Below are positions 5,919-14,282 of a stretch of DNA of 64,000 nt, in pieces. A model generated the notes under the pieces. That model searched no databases, had not been told where the DNA came from, and worked only from the letters and a program-made list of their open reading frames with translations. The DNA is from Vreelandella hamiltonii (GTDB lineage Bacteria; Pseudomonadota; Gammaproteobacteria; Pseudomonadales; Halomonadaceae). The translations under genes were made by a program, and so were the position numbers. The DNA is taken from positions 124,001 to 188,000 of the forward strand of contig NZ_BMXN01000005.1 of assembly GCF_014651775.1 (NCBI RefSeq). Reading direction: 5' to 3'. Position 1 is the stretch's first letter. Each line of letters opens with the position of its first letter.

Positions 5919-5946
5919 ATAATAACAGCTTTCCCTTGGAAGTCAA
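5919..5946 (-). promoter_or_regulatory. Promoter of tRNA-Ser
   Basis: TTGACT at 5941-5946 and TATTAT at 5919-5924 are separated by 16 bases, and the -10 ends 15 bases before the first base of the tRNA. This is a good sigma70 promoter. Confidence 0.85.
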
Positions 5947-5961
5947 CGCCTTTTGAATCAA

Positions 5962-7668
5962 TTAGTAGAGTCTTAAGCCTACCCGGGTAATGTCGCCGCC
6001 TTCCATCTCGCTGACCACCCAGTGAATGCCGTGCCAGTCCACGTCGTCCCCCACCACCGGGTGGCCGCCTACCCGCAGGGAGACGAACTCGGCCAGGGTC
6101 ATCTCCTGCTCGCCGGGGCTCAGGGTCAGGCCGTAGGCCTGGGCGATGTCTTGCATCTGAGCGGTGCCGTCCAGGGTAAAGGTACCGAAGAACGCCCGCT
6201 CCTGCTTGAGCTTGGCATCGCCATTGAACAAGCGATTCAGGGCCACCAGGTCTTCACTGCGACCAATCACGCAGATCACATCCCCCAGCTTCAGTCGGGT
6301 GCTGCCTTTGGGGTGGAGCATGACGTGGTTGCGGAACAGCGACGAGATCAAGGCGCCCGAGGGAAACCGCAGCAGCCGGATAGGCACATCGTCCAGGTCC
6401 TGGTTTTCCACCGTGTAAACGAACATTTCAAAATCGTTTTCCGGCAGGATGCCCAACGGACCGCGCCGATTGGGCGTGGTGCCCACGGGCACCTGCACCT
6501 TCAACCAGCGGGCCACCAGATTGAGCGAACCGCCTTGAATCAGCAACGACATCAGCACCACCGCGAAGGCCACGTTGAAGTAGAGAGAAGCATTTTCGAC
6601 GCCGCCAATGACCGGGAAAATGGCCAGCACGATAGGCACGGCACCCCGCAAGCCAACCCAGGCAATAAAGAAAGTCTCGCGCCAGCGGAACTTGAAAAAC
6701 GGCTTGATGGTTATCAGCACCGCCAGCGGGCGGGCAATAAAGATCAAGGCCAATGCCACCAGACTGGCTGGAAGCGCTACTTCCCAGAGCTGGCTGGGCG
6801 CGACCAGCAGGCCCAGCACCAGGAACAGACCGATCTGGCTTAACCAGGCAAGCCCGTCGTGCACCGGCAGAATGAAGTTGAGGTGCCTGCCCGGCTGATT
6901 GCCGATCATCAGCCCAGCCAGGTAAATGGCCAGGAAGCCACTGCCGCCCAGCACGCTGGTAAGGCCAAAGACACTGAACCCCAAGGCAAGCGCCAGCATG
7001 GAGTAGAGGCCAGGCGCCAGGTCCAGCCAGCGCAACAACTTGGCGCTGCCCCAGCCGCCCGCCACGCCCACCAGCAGGCCGATGCCGAACTGAGAAACGA
7101 AAAACAGCAGCGTCTCGCTGATGCCACCAATATCCCCCACCAGCATCTCGACCAGCATCAGCGTCAGGAAAATCGCCATCGGGTCGTTGGTGCCTGACTC
7201 GATCTCCAGCGTTGCCCCAACCCGCTCGTTCAGGTTCACTCCACGACCACTGAGCATCGAGAACACGGCCGCCGCATCGGTGGAGCCGACGATGGCCCCC
7301 ACCAGTAGCCCCTGGATCAAGGTGAGGTCGAAAACCCACATGGCAATCACGCCAACGATGGCGCTGGTGATGAACACCCCAAGCGTTGCCAGCGAAAGGG
7401 CTGGACGAAACCCCACGCGAAACGTCTTGAGTCGTGTACGTAACCCACCATCCAGCAGAATCATGGCCAGCGCTAGGTGGCCGATGGTGAAGGCCATGGA
7501 GTAGTCATCGAACTCGAGACCCAATAAGCCTTCCTCCCCGGCAAGCATACCCAAACCCAGGAAGATCAGCAGTAGCGGCACGCCCATCATGGAAGACAAG
7601 CGGCTCGCCAGAATGCTGAGCGCCATGAGGGTACCGCCTACCAGAAAGAAGGTATAAATTGCGTCCAT
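5962..7668 (-). CDS. nhaP2: K+/H+ antiporter, NhaP2/CvrA type
   Basis: Inner-membrane cation/proton antiporter of the CPA1 family, exporting K+ (and probably Na+) in exchange for protons. 568 residues, the expected length. About twelve hydrophobic segments span residues 5-390. The exchanger core motifs ALAMILLDGGLRTR (about 67-80) and GAIVGSTDAAAVFS, followed by ESGTNDPMAI, carry the conserved acidic ion-binding residues. Residues about 400-490 form an RCK_C (TrkA-C) domain with LGDVICVIGRSEDL, and a short C-terminal domain resembles CorC/HlyC modules, a layout specific for the NhaP2/CvrA branch. The start is ATG 7668. The gene stands alone between the tRNA and a divergent binding-protein gene. 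A role in salt and pH homeostasis fits a halophile. Confidence 0.92.
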   Translation of the reverse strand: MDAIYTFFLVGGTLMALSILASRLSSMMGVPLLLIFLGLGMLAGEEGLLGLEFDDYSMAFTIGHLALAMILLDGGLRTRLKTFRVGFRPALSLATLGVFITSAIVGVIAMWVFDLTLIQGLLVGAIVGSTDAAAVFSMLSGRGVNLNERVGATLEIESGTNDPMAIFLTLMLVEMLVGDIGGISETLLFFVSQFGIGLLVGVAGGWGSAKLLRWLDLAPGLYSMLALALGFSVFGLTSVLGGSGFLAIYLAGLMIGNQPGRHLNFILPVHDGLAWLSQIGLFLVLGLLVAPSQLWEVALPASLVALALIFIARPLAVLITIKPFFKFRWRETFFIAWVGLRGAVPIVLAIFPVIGGVENASLYFNVAFAVVLMSLLIQGGSLNLVARWLKVQVPVGTTPNRRGPLGILPENDFEMFVYTVENQDLDDVPIRLLRFPSGALISSLFRNHVMLHPKGSTRLKLGDVICVIGRSEDLVALNRLFNGDAKLKQERAFFGTFTLDGTAQMQDIAQAYGLTLSPGEQEMTLAEFVSLRVGGHPVVGDDVDWHGIHWVVSEMEGGDITRVGLRLY

Positions 7669-7777
7669 GAGTCTCCGTCTCTACATCAATGCCATTCTAT
7701 TATTGCATGCCCAGGCTGATTTTACTGAGCGAGTTGGCCAGATTGCCCCAGGGCTAGCCAGAGACTTCTCCTGACAG

Positions 7778-7810
7778 CTAAACTCCGCCGTCGTACCTTC
7801 TGGAGTTCAG
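7778..7810 (+). promoter_or_regulatory. Hairpin covering the ribosome-binding site of the next gene
   Basis: CTAAACTCC (7778-7786) can pair with GGAGTTCAG (7802-7810) over eight of nine positions. The right arm holds the GGAG used by the ATG at 7814, so the hairpin could limit translation. It does not match a known riboswitch. Confidence 0.35.
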
Positions 7811-7813
7811 GTT

Positions 7814-9013
7814 ATGTTGAACGCATTCTTGCGTGCCCGTTCCATCCTTACCCTAGTCTTAGCGTTTTTTTTATTATTTTCAATTTCAGCCACTTACGCA
7901 AATGATACGGAAACACCCGACACACCCTTGCAGCTGGAGAGCGACCTGGTGCTGCCTGAAGGGTTGTGGCACAGCGCTCCCCAACCCGAAGTAGAAGCGG
8001 CTACCGTCGAAAGCGACGAGCCTGAGACATCTGCCCCGGAACAAGCGTCCAGTGAAGACGAGGCTCCCAGTATGGCGCTGGTGCCACCGCCGCCTCTGGA
8101 CCCACCGCCCATGAAGCGTCTGAACCTGATGCTGGATTGGTACCTGAGCCCCCAGCATGCTCCCCTGATCGTTGCCAAAGAGCGCGGTCTGTTTGCGCTG
8201 CAAGGCCTGGAGGTGGAACTACAGACGCCTGCAGACCCGACCATCGCCATCAAACTGTTGGCGGCTGGAGAAGTGGATCTGGCGCTGTCGCGCCAGCCGC
8301 TGCTACACCTGAATGTGCATGATGGTGCCCCCATCGTGCGGATTGCCACGCTGGTCGAAACCCCGTTGAATGCCGTGGTCGTGGCAGGCACCGCCACTTC
8401 GCCCGACCCCCTCCAGGGATTGGGCAGAGTCCACTATGGCTTCTCGACCCGCGAAGGGCGCGACCTGCTGGCGGAACCGCTGGTGCCCCTGTCCCTGCGG
8501 CAAATCGATGAATTTTCGCCCGCCGAAAACGTCCACTTCGATGCGGCCGGCGCCCTGCGCGAAGGGCGCGTCGACGCCATTGCCGACGGCTTTTATCTGA
8601 CCCTGCCGGAAGAGCTGGCCTCAGACGGTATCGTCACCCACACGGTGCGTTATCAAGCGCTCGACATTCCCCGCCATGACGGCCTGATTCTGCTGGCCAA
8701 CAGCGATTCTGTCGCGCGGCGGGCAGCCACCTGGTCGCGCCTGGTGACGGCCCTGGAAGAAGCCAGCAACTGGATCGTCGACCACCCCAACGAGGCCTGG
8801 CAACTGGTGATCAACACTCAGCCAGTGCTCGACAACCCGGTCAACCAGGGCGCCTGGGCAAATATCGTGCGCCGCCTGGCGCTGAGCCCAGCCGCCCTAG
8901 ATGAGCGTCGTTACAGCGCCTTCGAACGTTACCTGCTGGCCTCCGGCACGATAGACGCCACGCTGCCTGCCTCCCGGCTGGCACTCAATCCGCATACCCT
9001 GGCCGAGCCATAA
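7814..9013 (+). CDS. Orphan ABC-type substrate-binding protein, ThiY/NMT1-like
   Basis: 399 residues. An N-terminal signal peptide (hydrophobic core at about 10-28, cleavage after a YA-N type site near 31) leads to a Pro/Glu-rich linker (about 32-98). The binding domain begins with LNLMLDWYLSPQHAPLIVAK, close to the LDWxPxxxH segment of ThiY/THI5-like proteins that bind pyrimidine precursors. It continues with the family's KLLAAGEVDLALSRQPLL. Periplasmic location is expected. No permease or ATPase gene adjoins; the next gene, 21 bases on, is an exonuclease, so the transport partners must be elsewhere or the protein has another use. The ligand is unproven, and the family also includes taurine and nitrate binders. 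The 65-residue acidic linker is unusual. Confidence 0.75.
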   Translation: MLNAFLRARSILTLVLAFFLLFSISATYANDTETPDTPLQLESDLVLPEGLWHSAPQPEVEAATVESDEPETSAPEQASSEDEAPSMALVPPPPLDPPPMKRLNLMLDWYLSPQHAPLIVAKERGLFALQGLEVELQTPADPTIAIKLLAAGEVDLALSRQPLLHLNVHDGAPIVRIATLVETPLNAVVVAGTATSPDPLQGLGRVHYGFSTREGRDLLAEPLVPLSLRQIDEFSPAENVHFDAAGALREGRVDAIADGFYLTLPEELASDGIVTHTVRYQALDIPRHDGLILLANSDSVARRAATWSRLVTALEEASNWIVDHPNEAWQLVINTQPVLDNPVNQGAWANIVRRLALSPAALDERRYSAFERYLLASGTIDATLPASRLALNPHTLAEP

Positions 9014-9034
9014 GCGCGCCCAGGCGGGAGCCGC

Positions 9035-10423
9035 ATGAACGATACGCCACTGATTTTCATCGACATAGAAACCACCGGCACACGCGCTACCCGTGACCGC
9101 ATCACGGAAATTGCCGCCTTGAAAATCAACGGCGGTCACGTCGTGGAGCGCTGGATCAGCCTGATTCAGCCCACAACGGGAGTACCGGCCCATATCAGCC
9201 GACTGACAGGAATCGACGATGCAATGCTCAGGGAGGCGCCCACCTTTGCTTGCATTGCCGAGGAGCTCAACGGGTGGTTGGGGCGTGACACGCTGGTGGC
9301 GCACAACGCTCGCTTCGATGCAGGCTTCCTGCGCAACGAGTTCAAACGCGCTGGAATTGCTTACCGACCCAGGGTGATCTGCACCCTGCGCCTTGCCCGG
9401 CGACTGGCACCGCAGCTGGCCAAGCACAATCTGACGGCATTGCTGGCCCATTACGACGTTCCCAGAACCAACGCCCACCGAGCCGAAGAGGATGCGCAAG
9501 CCCTGTGGGGCCTTTGGCAAACCTGGCAACAGCGGTTCGATACGCCCACCTGGCAGGCGGCGTTGGCTGACGAGCAGCGTCACCGCAGCCTGCCCGCACA
9601 CCTTCCCAGCGAGCAGCTGGCGGGGCTGCCGGAAGCACCGGGCGTCTACCTGTTTTATGGGCACAACCGCCTGCCGCTCTATGTGGGAAAGAGCGTCAAT
9701 CTGCGATTGCGGGTGCTCGGCCACTTCCAGCGTGATCATCAGGATGACAAGGAGATGCGCCTGGCCCAGCAGATCCAGCACGTGGAATGGGAGGAAACGG
9801 CCGGCGACCTGAGCGCCCAACTGCGAGAAGCGCAGCTGGTAAAGCAGTTGATGCCCATCATGAACCGACAGCTACGCCGCCAGGGCAAGCTACACACCTG
9901 GTACTGGCCGGACGATGCGGCGCAGCCCACGCTGGCCAATGGCAAGCTGCTGGGGCAACCGCAGCCGGGCAAGCTGTTTGGCCTGTTCCGCAGCGCCAAG
10001 GAAGCCAAGGAGGCACTGCGCCACTTGGCCGAAGCGCATCAGCTCTGCCCGCAGGTATTGGGGCTGGACAAGGGCAAGGGACGCTGCTTTGCCCACCAGC
10101 TGGGGCGATGCCGGGGGGCGTGTTGCGGCGAGGAAACACGAGAGGCACACACGCTGCGTGCCCAGCAAGCGCTGGCGGGCCTGCAGATCAGCGCCTGGCC
10201 GTGGCCTGGCCGTATCATTCTGCGCGAACAGAGCCGCCCCACGGGTCCGGCGGCCTATCACTTGATCGATCACTGGTGCTATCTGGGCAGCGCCCCATCG
10301 CGGCAGGTTGCGCTGGCGTTGAAAACACCTGCCGGGCAGTTCGATATGGATACCTACCGCATTCTCAACCGCTTCATCCGCGACGCCGAACAGCACGGGC
10401 TGTCGATCGAGCCGCTGGGTTGA
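9035..10423 (+). CDS. DEDDh exonuclease fused to a GIY-YIG (UvrC/Cho-like) nuclease
   Basis: 462 residues with two nuclease domains. Residues about 5-165 are a DnaQ-like 3'-5' exonuclease: IFIDIETTG with the first Asp-Glu pair, AHNARFDAGFL with the second Asp, and HRAEEDAQALW with the His and last Asp. Residues about 200-290 form a GIY-YIG domain (APGVYLFYGHNRLPLYVGKS) as in UvrC and Cho. A Cys-rich segment (KGRCFAHQLGRCRGACCG, about 348-366) resembles the UvrC/Cho region after the nuclease. This fusion is known in proteobacteria and is thought to act in DNA repair. Start ATG 9035 has GGGAG five bases upstream. It follows the binding-protein gene by 21 bases. Confidence 0.88.
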   Translation: MNDTPLIFIDIETTGTRATRDRITEIAALKINGGHVVERWISLIQPTTGVPAHISRLTGIDDAMLREAPTFACIAEELNGWLGRDTLVAHNARFDAGFLRNEFKRAGIAYRPRVICTLRLARRLAPQLAKHNLTALLAHYDVPRTNAHRAEEDAQALWGLWQTWQQRFDTPTWQAALADEQRHRSLPAHLPSEQLAGLPEAPGVYLFYGHNRLPLYVGKSVNLRLRVLGHFQRDHQDDKEMRLAQQIQHVEWEETAGDLSAQLREAQLVKQLMPIMNRQLRRQGKLHTWYWPDDAAQPTLANGKLLGQPQPGKLFGLFRSAKEAKEALRHLAEAHQLCPQVLGLDKGKGRCFAHQLGRCRGACCGEETREAHTLRAQQALAGLQISAWPWPGRIILREQSRPTGPAAYHLIDHWCYLGSAPSRQVALALKTPAGQFDMDTYRILNRFIRDAEQHGLSIEPLG

Positions 10424-10459
10424 GTGGCTGGATTGGTGGTTGGATTGAGCGGGCCAGCG

Positions 10460-11266
10460 TCAGGAGTGCGCCGCAATAAAAGCGTCGACCCCCTGCTGAA
10501 ACGCTTCGGGCTGGTCGGCATGCAGCCAATGCCCAGCATTCTTCAGCGTCACCAGGCGGGCCCGTGGCAGCACTTCGCGTAGCCTGGGCAGCATCTCATC
10601 CGTCACGTAGTGAGAGTTGGCCCCACGCAGCACCAGCGTTGGCCCCTCGTAGGCAGCCTCTCCTTCCGGCTCACCGATGATGTGCTCATAGCCACGCTGA
10701 ATTTCGTCCAGACCCACGCGAATGCTCATCCCCCCCTGCTCGTCTCGTACCAGGTTGGTGGCCAGGAACAGTCGCGTGGGGCGCTCGCTGACATGCTCCG
10801 CCAATAGCGCATCGGCTTCACGGCGATTGGCAGGCTTGGCGTCTCTGACGCGATTCAGCGCCGCGAACACATCGTCATGACCATGCTGGTAGGCCACCGG
10901 AGCGATATCGGCCACCATCAGCGACAGGCAGCGCTCGGGGGCTTGCCGAGCCAGCGTCATGGCCACTTTTCCGCCCATGGAGTGGCCAAGAATATGCGCA
11001 TCCTCGATGGAGAGCTTGTCCATCACTGCCAGCACGTCATCGCTCATGGCGGTGTAGTGCATGCCTTCGGCATGGGGCGAGCGGCCATGATTGCGCAGAT
11101 CCACCGCCACCACCCGGCGCTTGCGCTGCCACACCTTGAGATGCGAGCGCCAGTTGTCGGCACTTCCCAACAATCCATGAATGACGATCAGCGGCGCTTG
11201 CTGAGGCGCTTCAACCTCGGCGGGCAGATCGATCACGTGCAGGTCGACAGTGGCCTGTTCGGTCAT
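10460..11266 (-). CDS. ybfF: Alpha/beta-hydrolase, YbfF-type esterase
   Basis: 268 residues with an alpha/beta-hydrolase fold. The oxyanion segment is IHGLLGSADNW, the nucleophile elbow GHSMGG, a conserved VDLRNHGRS strand follows the YbfF pattern, and the catalytic His is in NAGHWLHAD. YbfF hydrolyses short acyl esters and acyl-CoA thioesters; the cellular substrate is uncertain. I chose ATG 11266 because AAGGAG lies seven bases upstream; an in-frame start at 11305 lies within the end of yhhQ. It is 16 bases downstream of yhhQ on the same strand, so the two are likely co-transcribed from the preQ1-regulated leader, although no metabolic link is evident. Confidence 0.88.
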   Translation of the reverse strand: MTEQATVDLHVIDLPAEVEAPQQAPLIVIHGLLGSADNWRSHLKVWQRKRRVVAVDLRNHGRSPHAEGMHYTAMSDDVLAVMDKLSIEDAHILGHSMGGKVAMTLARQAPERCLSLMVADIAPVAYQHGHDDVFAALNRVRDAKPANRREADALLAEHVSERPTRLFLATNLVRDEQGGMSIRVGLDEIQRGYEHIIGEPEGEAAYEGPTLVLRGANSHYVTDEMLPRLREVLPRARLVTLKNAGHWLHADQPEAFQQGVDAFIAAHS

Positions 11267-11282
11267 GGGGGCTCCTTGATGA

Positions 11283-11951
11283 TTAAGCGGTGCGTGGTTC
11301 GGCATCTGCCTGGCCGGTCCATACCACCAGCCTGCGCGTCAGCCACGCCAGCAATAAGCCGTACAGCGGCAGGAAGAACAGCAGGCTGATCGCCAGTTTG
11401 ATGACGTAATCCACCGTGGCAATTTCCACCCAGTGGGCGGCCATGAACGGATCGGGGCTGTTGTAAAAGGCGGTCGCAAAAAAGGCAAAGGTATCCGCCA
11501 GGTTACCCAGGATAGTGGAGCAGACCGGCGCTACCCACCAGGCCCATTGGCGCAACCGGTCAAAGACCTGCACATCCAGCAATTGGCCCAGCACGTAGGC
11601 CAGGAAGCTGGCCAGGGCAATCCGCGCCACGAACAGGTTCCACTCGCCCAGCGCTTCCAGGCCCGCGAAACTGCCACGGGGAAACACCACCGACACCACA
11701 TAGGATACCAGCAGCGCGGGAAACATGACCCGTAATACGATAGTGCGTGCAGGCCCTTTACCAAACAGGCGCACGGTCAGGTCGGTAGCCAGAAAGATGA
11801 ACGGAAAGCTAAAGGCTCCCCAGGTGGTGTGAAAGCCGAACAGCGTAAATGGAAGCTGCACCAGATAGTTGCTGGCGGCAATGATGGCAATATGGAAAAG
11901 GACCATTACCGTCAGGCAACGGCGATGCTGAAGATCGGTGAGCGCAAACAT
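11283..11951 (-). CDS. yhhQ: Queuosine precursor transporter YhhQ
   Basis: 222 residues, a VUT-family inner-membrane protein with about six hydrophobic segments. Family marks include NYLVQLPFTLFGFHTTWGAF near the N-terminus, the FPFIFLATDLTVRLFGK segment (about 50-66), and the SFLAYVLGQLLDVQVFDRLR region with conserved acidic and polar residues. YhhQ imports preQ0/preQ1, precursors of the modified tRNA base queuosine. The upstream leader folds as a preQ1-I riboswitch, which independently supports the substrate. Start ATG 11951 is preceded by the riboswitch AAGG, nine bases away. Confidence 0.95.
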   Translation of the reverse strand: MFALTDLQHRRCLTVMVLFHIAIIAASNYLVQLPFTLFGFHTTWGAFSFPFIFLATDLTVRLFGKGPARTIVLRVMFPALLVSYVVSVVFPRGSFAGLEALGEWNLFVARIALASFLAYVLGQLLDVQVFDRLRQWAWWVAPVCSTILGNLADTFAFFATAFYNSPDPFMAAHWVEIATVDYVIKLAISLLFFLPLYGLLLAWLTRRLVVWTGQADAEPRTA

Positions 11952-11960
11952 GGAGCGAGA

Positions 11961-11997
11961 CCTTTTTTTGGTGGCAAGAGGGGTTAGGGAACCCTCG
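11961..11997 (-). promoter_or_regulatory. preQ1-I riboswitch controlling yhhQ
   Basis: On the minus strand GAGGG (11992-11996) pairs with CCCTC (11978-11982) as stem P1. Its loop starts with UUC and contains CCU, which can pair with AGG at the end of an A-rich tail (AAAAAAAGG, 11961-11969) to make the H-type pseudoknot. These are the elements of preQ1-I aptamers. The AAGG is also the yhhQ Shine-Dalgarno, so ligand binding should reduce translation. The position before a queuosine-precursor transporter is a known one for this class. Confidence 0.82.
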
Positions 11998-12053
11998 TGA
12001 ACAGCGTAATGATGCTACTGGGGCGCGCATTATACGCCTTCTCGCTGGTAATG

Positions 12054-12079
12054 AAAGCCGCCCAGGCTCTCCGGGCGGC
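12054..12079 (-). terminator. Terminator of prpE
   Basis: GCCGCCC (12057-12063) and GGGCGGC (12073-12079) form a 7-bp GC-only stem. On the minus strand it is followed by a short T-rich stretch (TTTCATT). It lies 11 bases past the prpE stop. Confidence 0.7.
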
Positions 12080-12089
12080 CAACCTGGTT

Positions 12090-14006
12090 TCAGTCCTGCT
12101 GCGGCTTCGCTTGCTCAGCGGCACCGATCTGACGCTGGCACATGGCTTCATGCACGTCATCGAGACTGGTGGGGTCATCGATGGTCGATGGAATACCGTA
12201 GGACTTGCCATCGGCGATATTGCGCAGCAGCTTGCGCAATATCTTGCCCGAACGGGTTTTCGGTAGCCGATTGACCACCAGCACCTGCTTGAAGCAGGCA
12301 ATCGGGCCGATATGTTCACGCACTCGCTCGATCAGCTCGGCTTCCAGCGTCGCTTCGTCGCCCTGGAAGCCATCCTTGGGGATGACCAGTCCTATCGGGA
12401 GCTGCCCTTTCAACTCGTCATGAATGCCAATCACCGCGCATTCGGCCACCGCCGGGTGGGCACCCACCACTTCCTCCATTTCACCGGTGGAGAGGCGATG
12501 CCCCGCCACATTGATCACGTCATCGGTGCGCCCCATGATGAACAGGTAGCCCTCCTCATCGAAATAGCCGCCATCCCCGGTGAGGTAAAAACCTGGGAAA
12601 GCCGCCATGTAGGCGCTGTGGAAACGCTGCGGGTCACGCCATACGCCGATCAGGCAACCTGGCGGCAACGGCTGCTTGATCACCACGCTGCCCTGCTGCA
12701 TGGACTCGGCCTGCTCGCCGTCGCGATCCAGAATACGTACGTCGAAGCCGGGCACGGGATACGTAGCCGAACCGGCCTTGGTGGGCACGGCTTCGATGCC
12801 GGGCAAGTTGGCGGCAATCGGCCAGCCGGTTTCGGTTTGCCACCAGTGATCGATCACCGGCACGTCCAGCAGGTCATCCAGCCAATGGAACGTGGGGGGA
12901 TCGAGCCGCTCCCCCGCCACATACAGATGTTTCAGGCTGCTGATATCGTATTGCGAGAGTCGCTTGGCGTCCGGGTCCTCTTTCTTGATGGCCCGGAACG
13001 CCGTAGGCGCCGTAAAGAAGCTCTTGACGCGGTACTCCTCGATCAGCCGCCAGAATGCCCCGGCATCCGGCGTGCGCACGGGCTTGCCTTCGTACACCAC
13101 CGTGGTGCAGCCACGCAGCAGCGGCGCATAGACGATATAGGAGTGCCCGACGACCCACCCCACATCAGAAGCCGTGAACATCACGTCGCCCGGCGCCAGG
13201 TCGTAAATGGCCTCCATGGAGTAGTGCAGCGCCACGGCGTAACCACCCGTATCGCGCACCACGCCCTTGGGCTTACCCGTGGTACCTGAGGTGTACAGGA
13301 TATACAGCGGGTCGGTCGCTTTGACGGGCACACAGTCGGCGGCCTGAGCGCTGGCTTCGAGCGTCGCCCAGTCGTGATCCCCCGGCTGCAGCTCGGCCCG
13401 GTGGGCATCGCGTTGGAACACCACGCACGCCTGTGGTTTGAAGCTGCTCAGCTCGATGGCACGCTCCACGATGGGCTTGTAAGGCAGCACCTTATCGACC
13501 TCGACCCCGCAAGAAGCCGCAATCACCACCTTGGGCTCGGCATCTTCGATGCGTACTGCCAGCTCGTGGGGGGCAAAGCCGCCAAAGACCACGGAGTGCA
13601 CCGCGCCCAGGCGGGCACAGGCGTACATGGCAATCAGCGCCTCGGGCACCATGGGCATGTAGATGATCACCCGGTCACCTTGGGTGACGCCCAGCTGTGC
13701 CAAGCCACCGGCTACCTTGGCGACTCGGTCACGCAGCTGACGGTAAGTGAGCGTCTGTTTGCAGCGGGTGACCGGCGAGTCCCAGAAAATGGCCGCCTGT
13801 TCGCCGCGGCCCTGCTCTACGTGCACGTCGATGGCGGCGTGACAAATATTGAGCACACCATCGCTGAACCAGCGGGCGTGCTGCTGCTCGTCGTAACTGA
13901 GGATGGTGCTGGGAGGGGTGAACCAGGGCAGCTTGCGAGCCTGCTCGGCCCAGAACGCTTCTGGCTGTTCCACCGACTGGCGGTAAACGGAGTGATAACG
14001 ATTCAT
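12090..14006 (-). CDS. prpE: Propionyl-CoA synthetase
   Basis: Activates propionate (and acetate less well) to its CoA thioester through an acyl-adenylate. 638 residues, close to PrpE of Salmonella. AMP-binding motif YTSGTTGKPKG at about 239-249, the HWWQTETGW segment near 390 that shapes the acyl pocket, a TGDGGYFDEEGYLF core, and the C-terminal catalytic Lys588 in PKTRSGK, the usual acetylation-controlled residue. The N-terminal YHSVYRQSVEQPEAFW matches the PrpE/Acs N-domain. The gene is monocistronic, with a terminator and a 276-base divergent region shared with an arsR-type gene. No prpBCD genes are near. Acetyl-CoA synthetase activity is the main alternative. Confidence 0.88.
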   Translation of the reverse strand: MNRYHSVYRQSVEQPEAFWAEQARKLPWFTPPSTILSYDEQQHARWFSDGVLNICHAAIDVHVEQGRGEQAAIFWDSPVTRCKQTLTYRQLRDRVAKVAGGLAQLGVTQGDRVIIYMPMVPEALIAMYACARLGAVHSVVFGGFAPHELAVRIEDAEPKVVIAASCGVEVDKVLPYKPIVERAIELSSFKPQACVVFQRDAHRAELQPGDHDWATLEASAQAADCVPVKATDPLYILYTSGTTGKPKGVVRDTGGYAVALHYSMEAIYDLAPGDVMFTASDVGWVVGHSYIVYAPLLRGCTTVVYEGKPVRTPDAGAFWRLIEEYRVKSFFTAPTAFRAIKKEDPDAKRLSQYDISSLKHLYVAGERLDPPTFHWLDDLLDVPVIDHWWQTETGWPIAANLPGIEAVPTKAGSATYPVPGFDVRILDRDGEQAESMQQGSVVIKQPLPPGCLIGVWRDPQRFHSAYMAAFPGFYLTGDGGYFDEEGYLFIMGRTDDVINVAGHRLSTGEMEEVVGAHPAVAECAVIGIHDELKGQLPIGLVIPKDGFQGDEATLEAELIERVREHIGPIACFKQVLVVNRLPKTRSGKILRKLLRNIADGKSYGIPSTIDDPTSLDDVHEAMCQRQIGAAEQAKPQQD

Positions 14007-14190
14007 GGTGGCCTTGTCATTGTTGTGAGCTTGATTGTTGACACTCTACAAAGCAAAGCATGCTTTCACCCTCATACTATCGGCTTAAATTCGACCAAAG
14101 CAAAAGCAAAAAACACAAATTGTCGACAAAAAATCAACACTTATCATTGATAGAACGTTAAACGTGGTTTTGGACAAAAAGCGCTAAATT

Positions 14191-14200
14191 AATGATCATT
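14191..14200. promoter_or_regulatory. AATGATCATT palindrome in the prpE/arsR divergent region
   Basis: A perfect 10-base palindrome in an AT-rich region, 83 bases before the ArsR-family start. ArsR-family dimers bind AT-rich palindromes of this kind near their own promoters, so autoregulation is plausible but not shown. The rest of 14007-14282 is AT-rich with no other clear signal. Confidence 0.35.
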
Positions 14201-14282
14201 CAACAACCCAATCCTCGCGACGCGACGATGGCTACATAATCAATAACAACGCTGTCACCACAGTGTAGGCAAGGAGAGTTTC

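Noticed and set aside
6022..6843. A long plus-strand frame opposite nhaP2
   Set aside because: Antisense shadow with His/Gln-rich low-complexity composition and no ribosome-binding site.
7780..7813. Thiamine (TPP) riboswitch before the ThiY-like gene
   Set aside because: No TPP motif (CUGAGA / ACCUGAUCUGGAUAAUGCCAGCG-like parts) is present; only a simple hairpin is seen.
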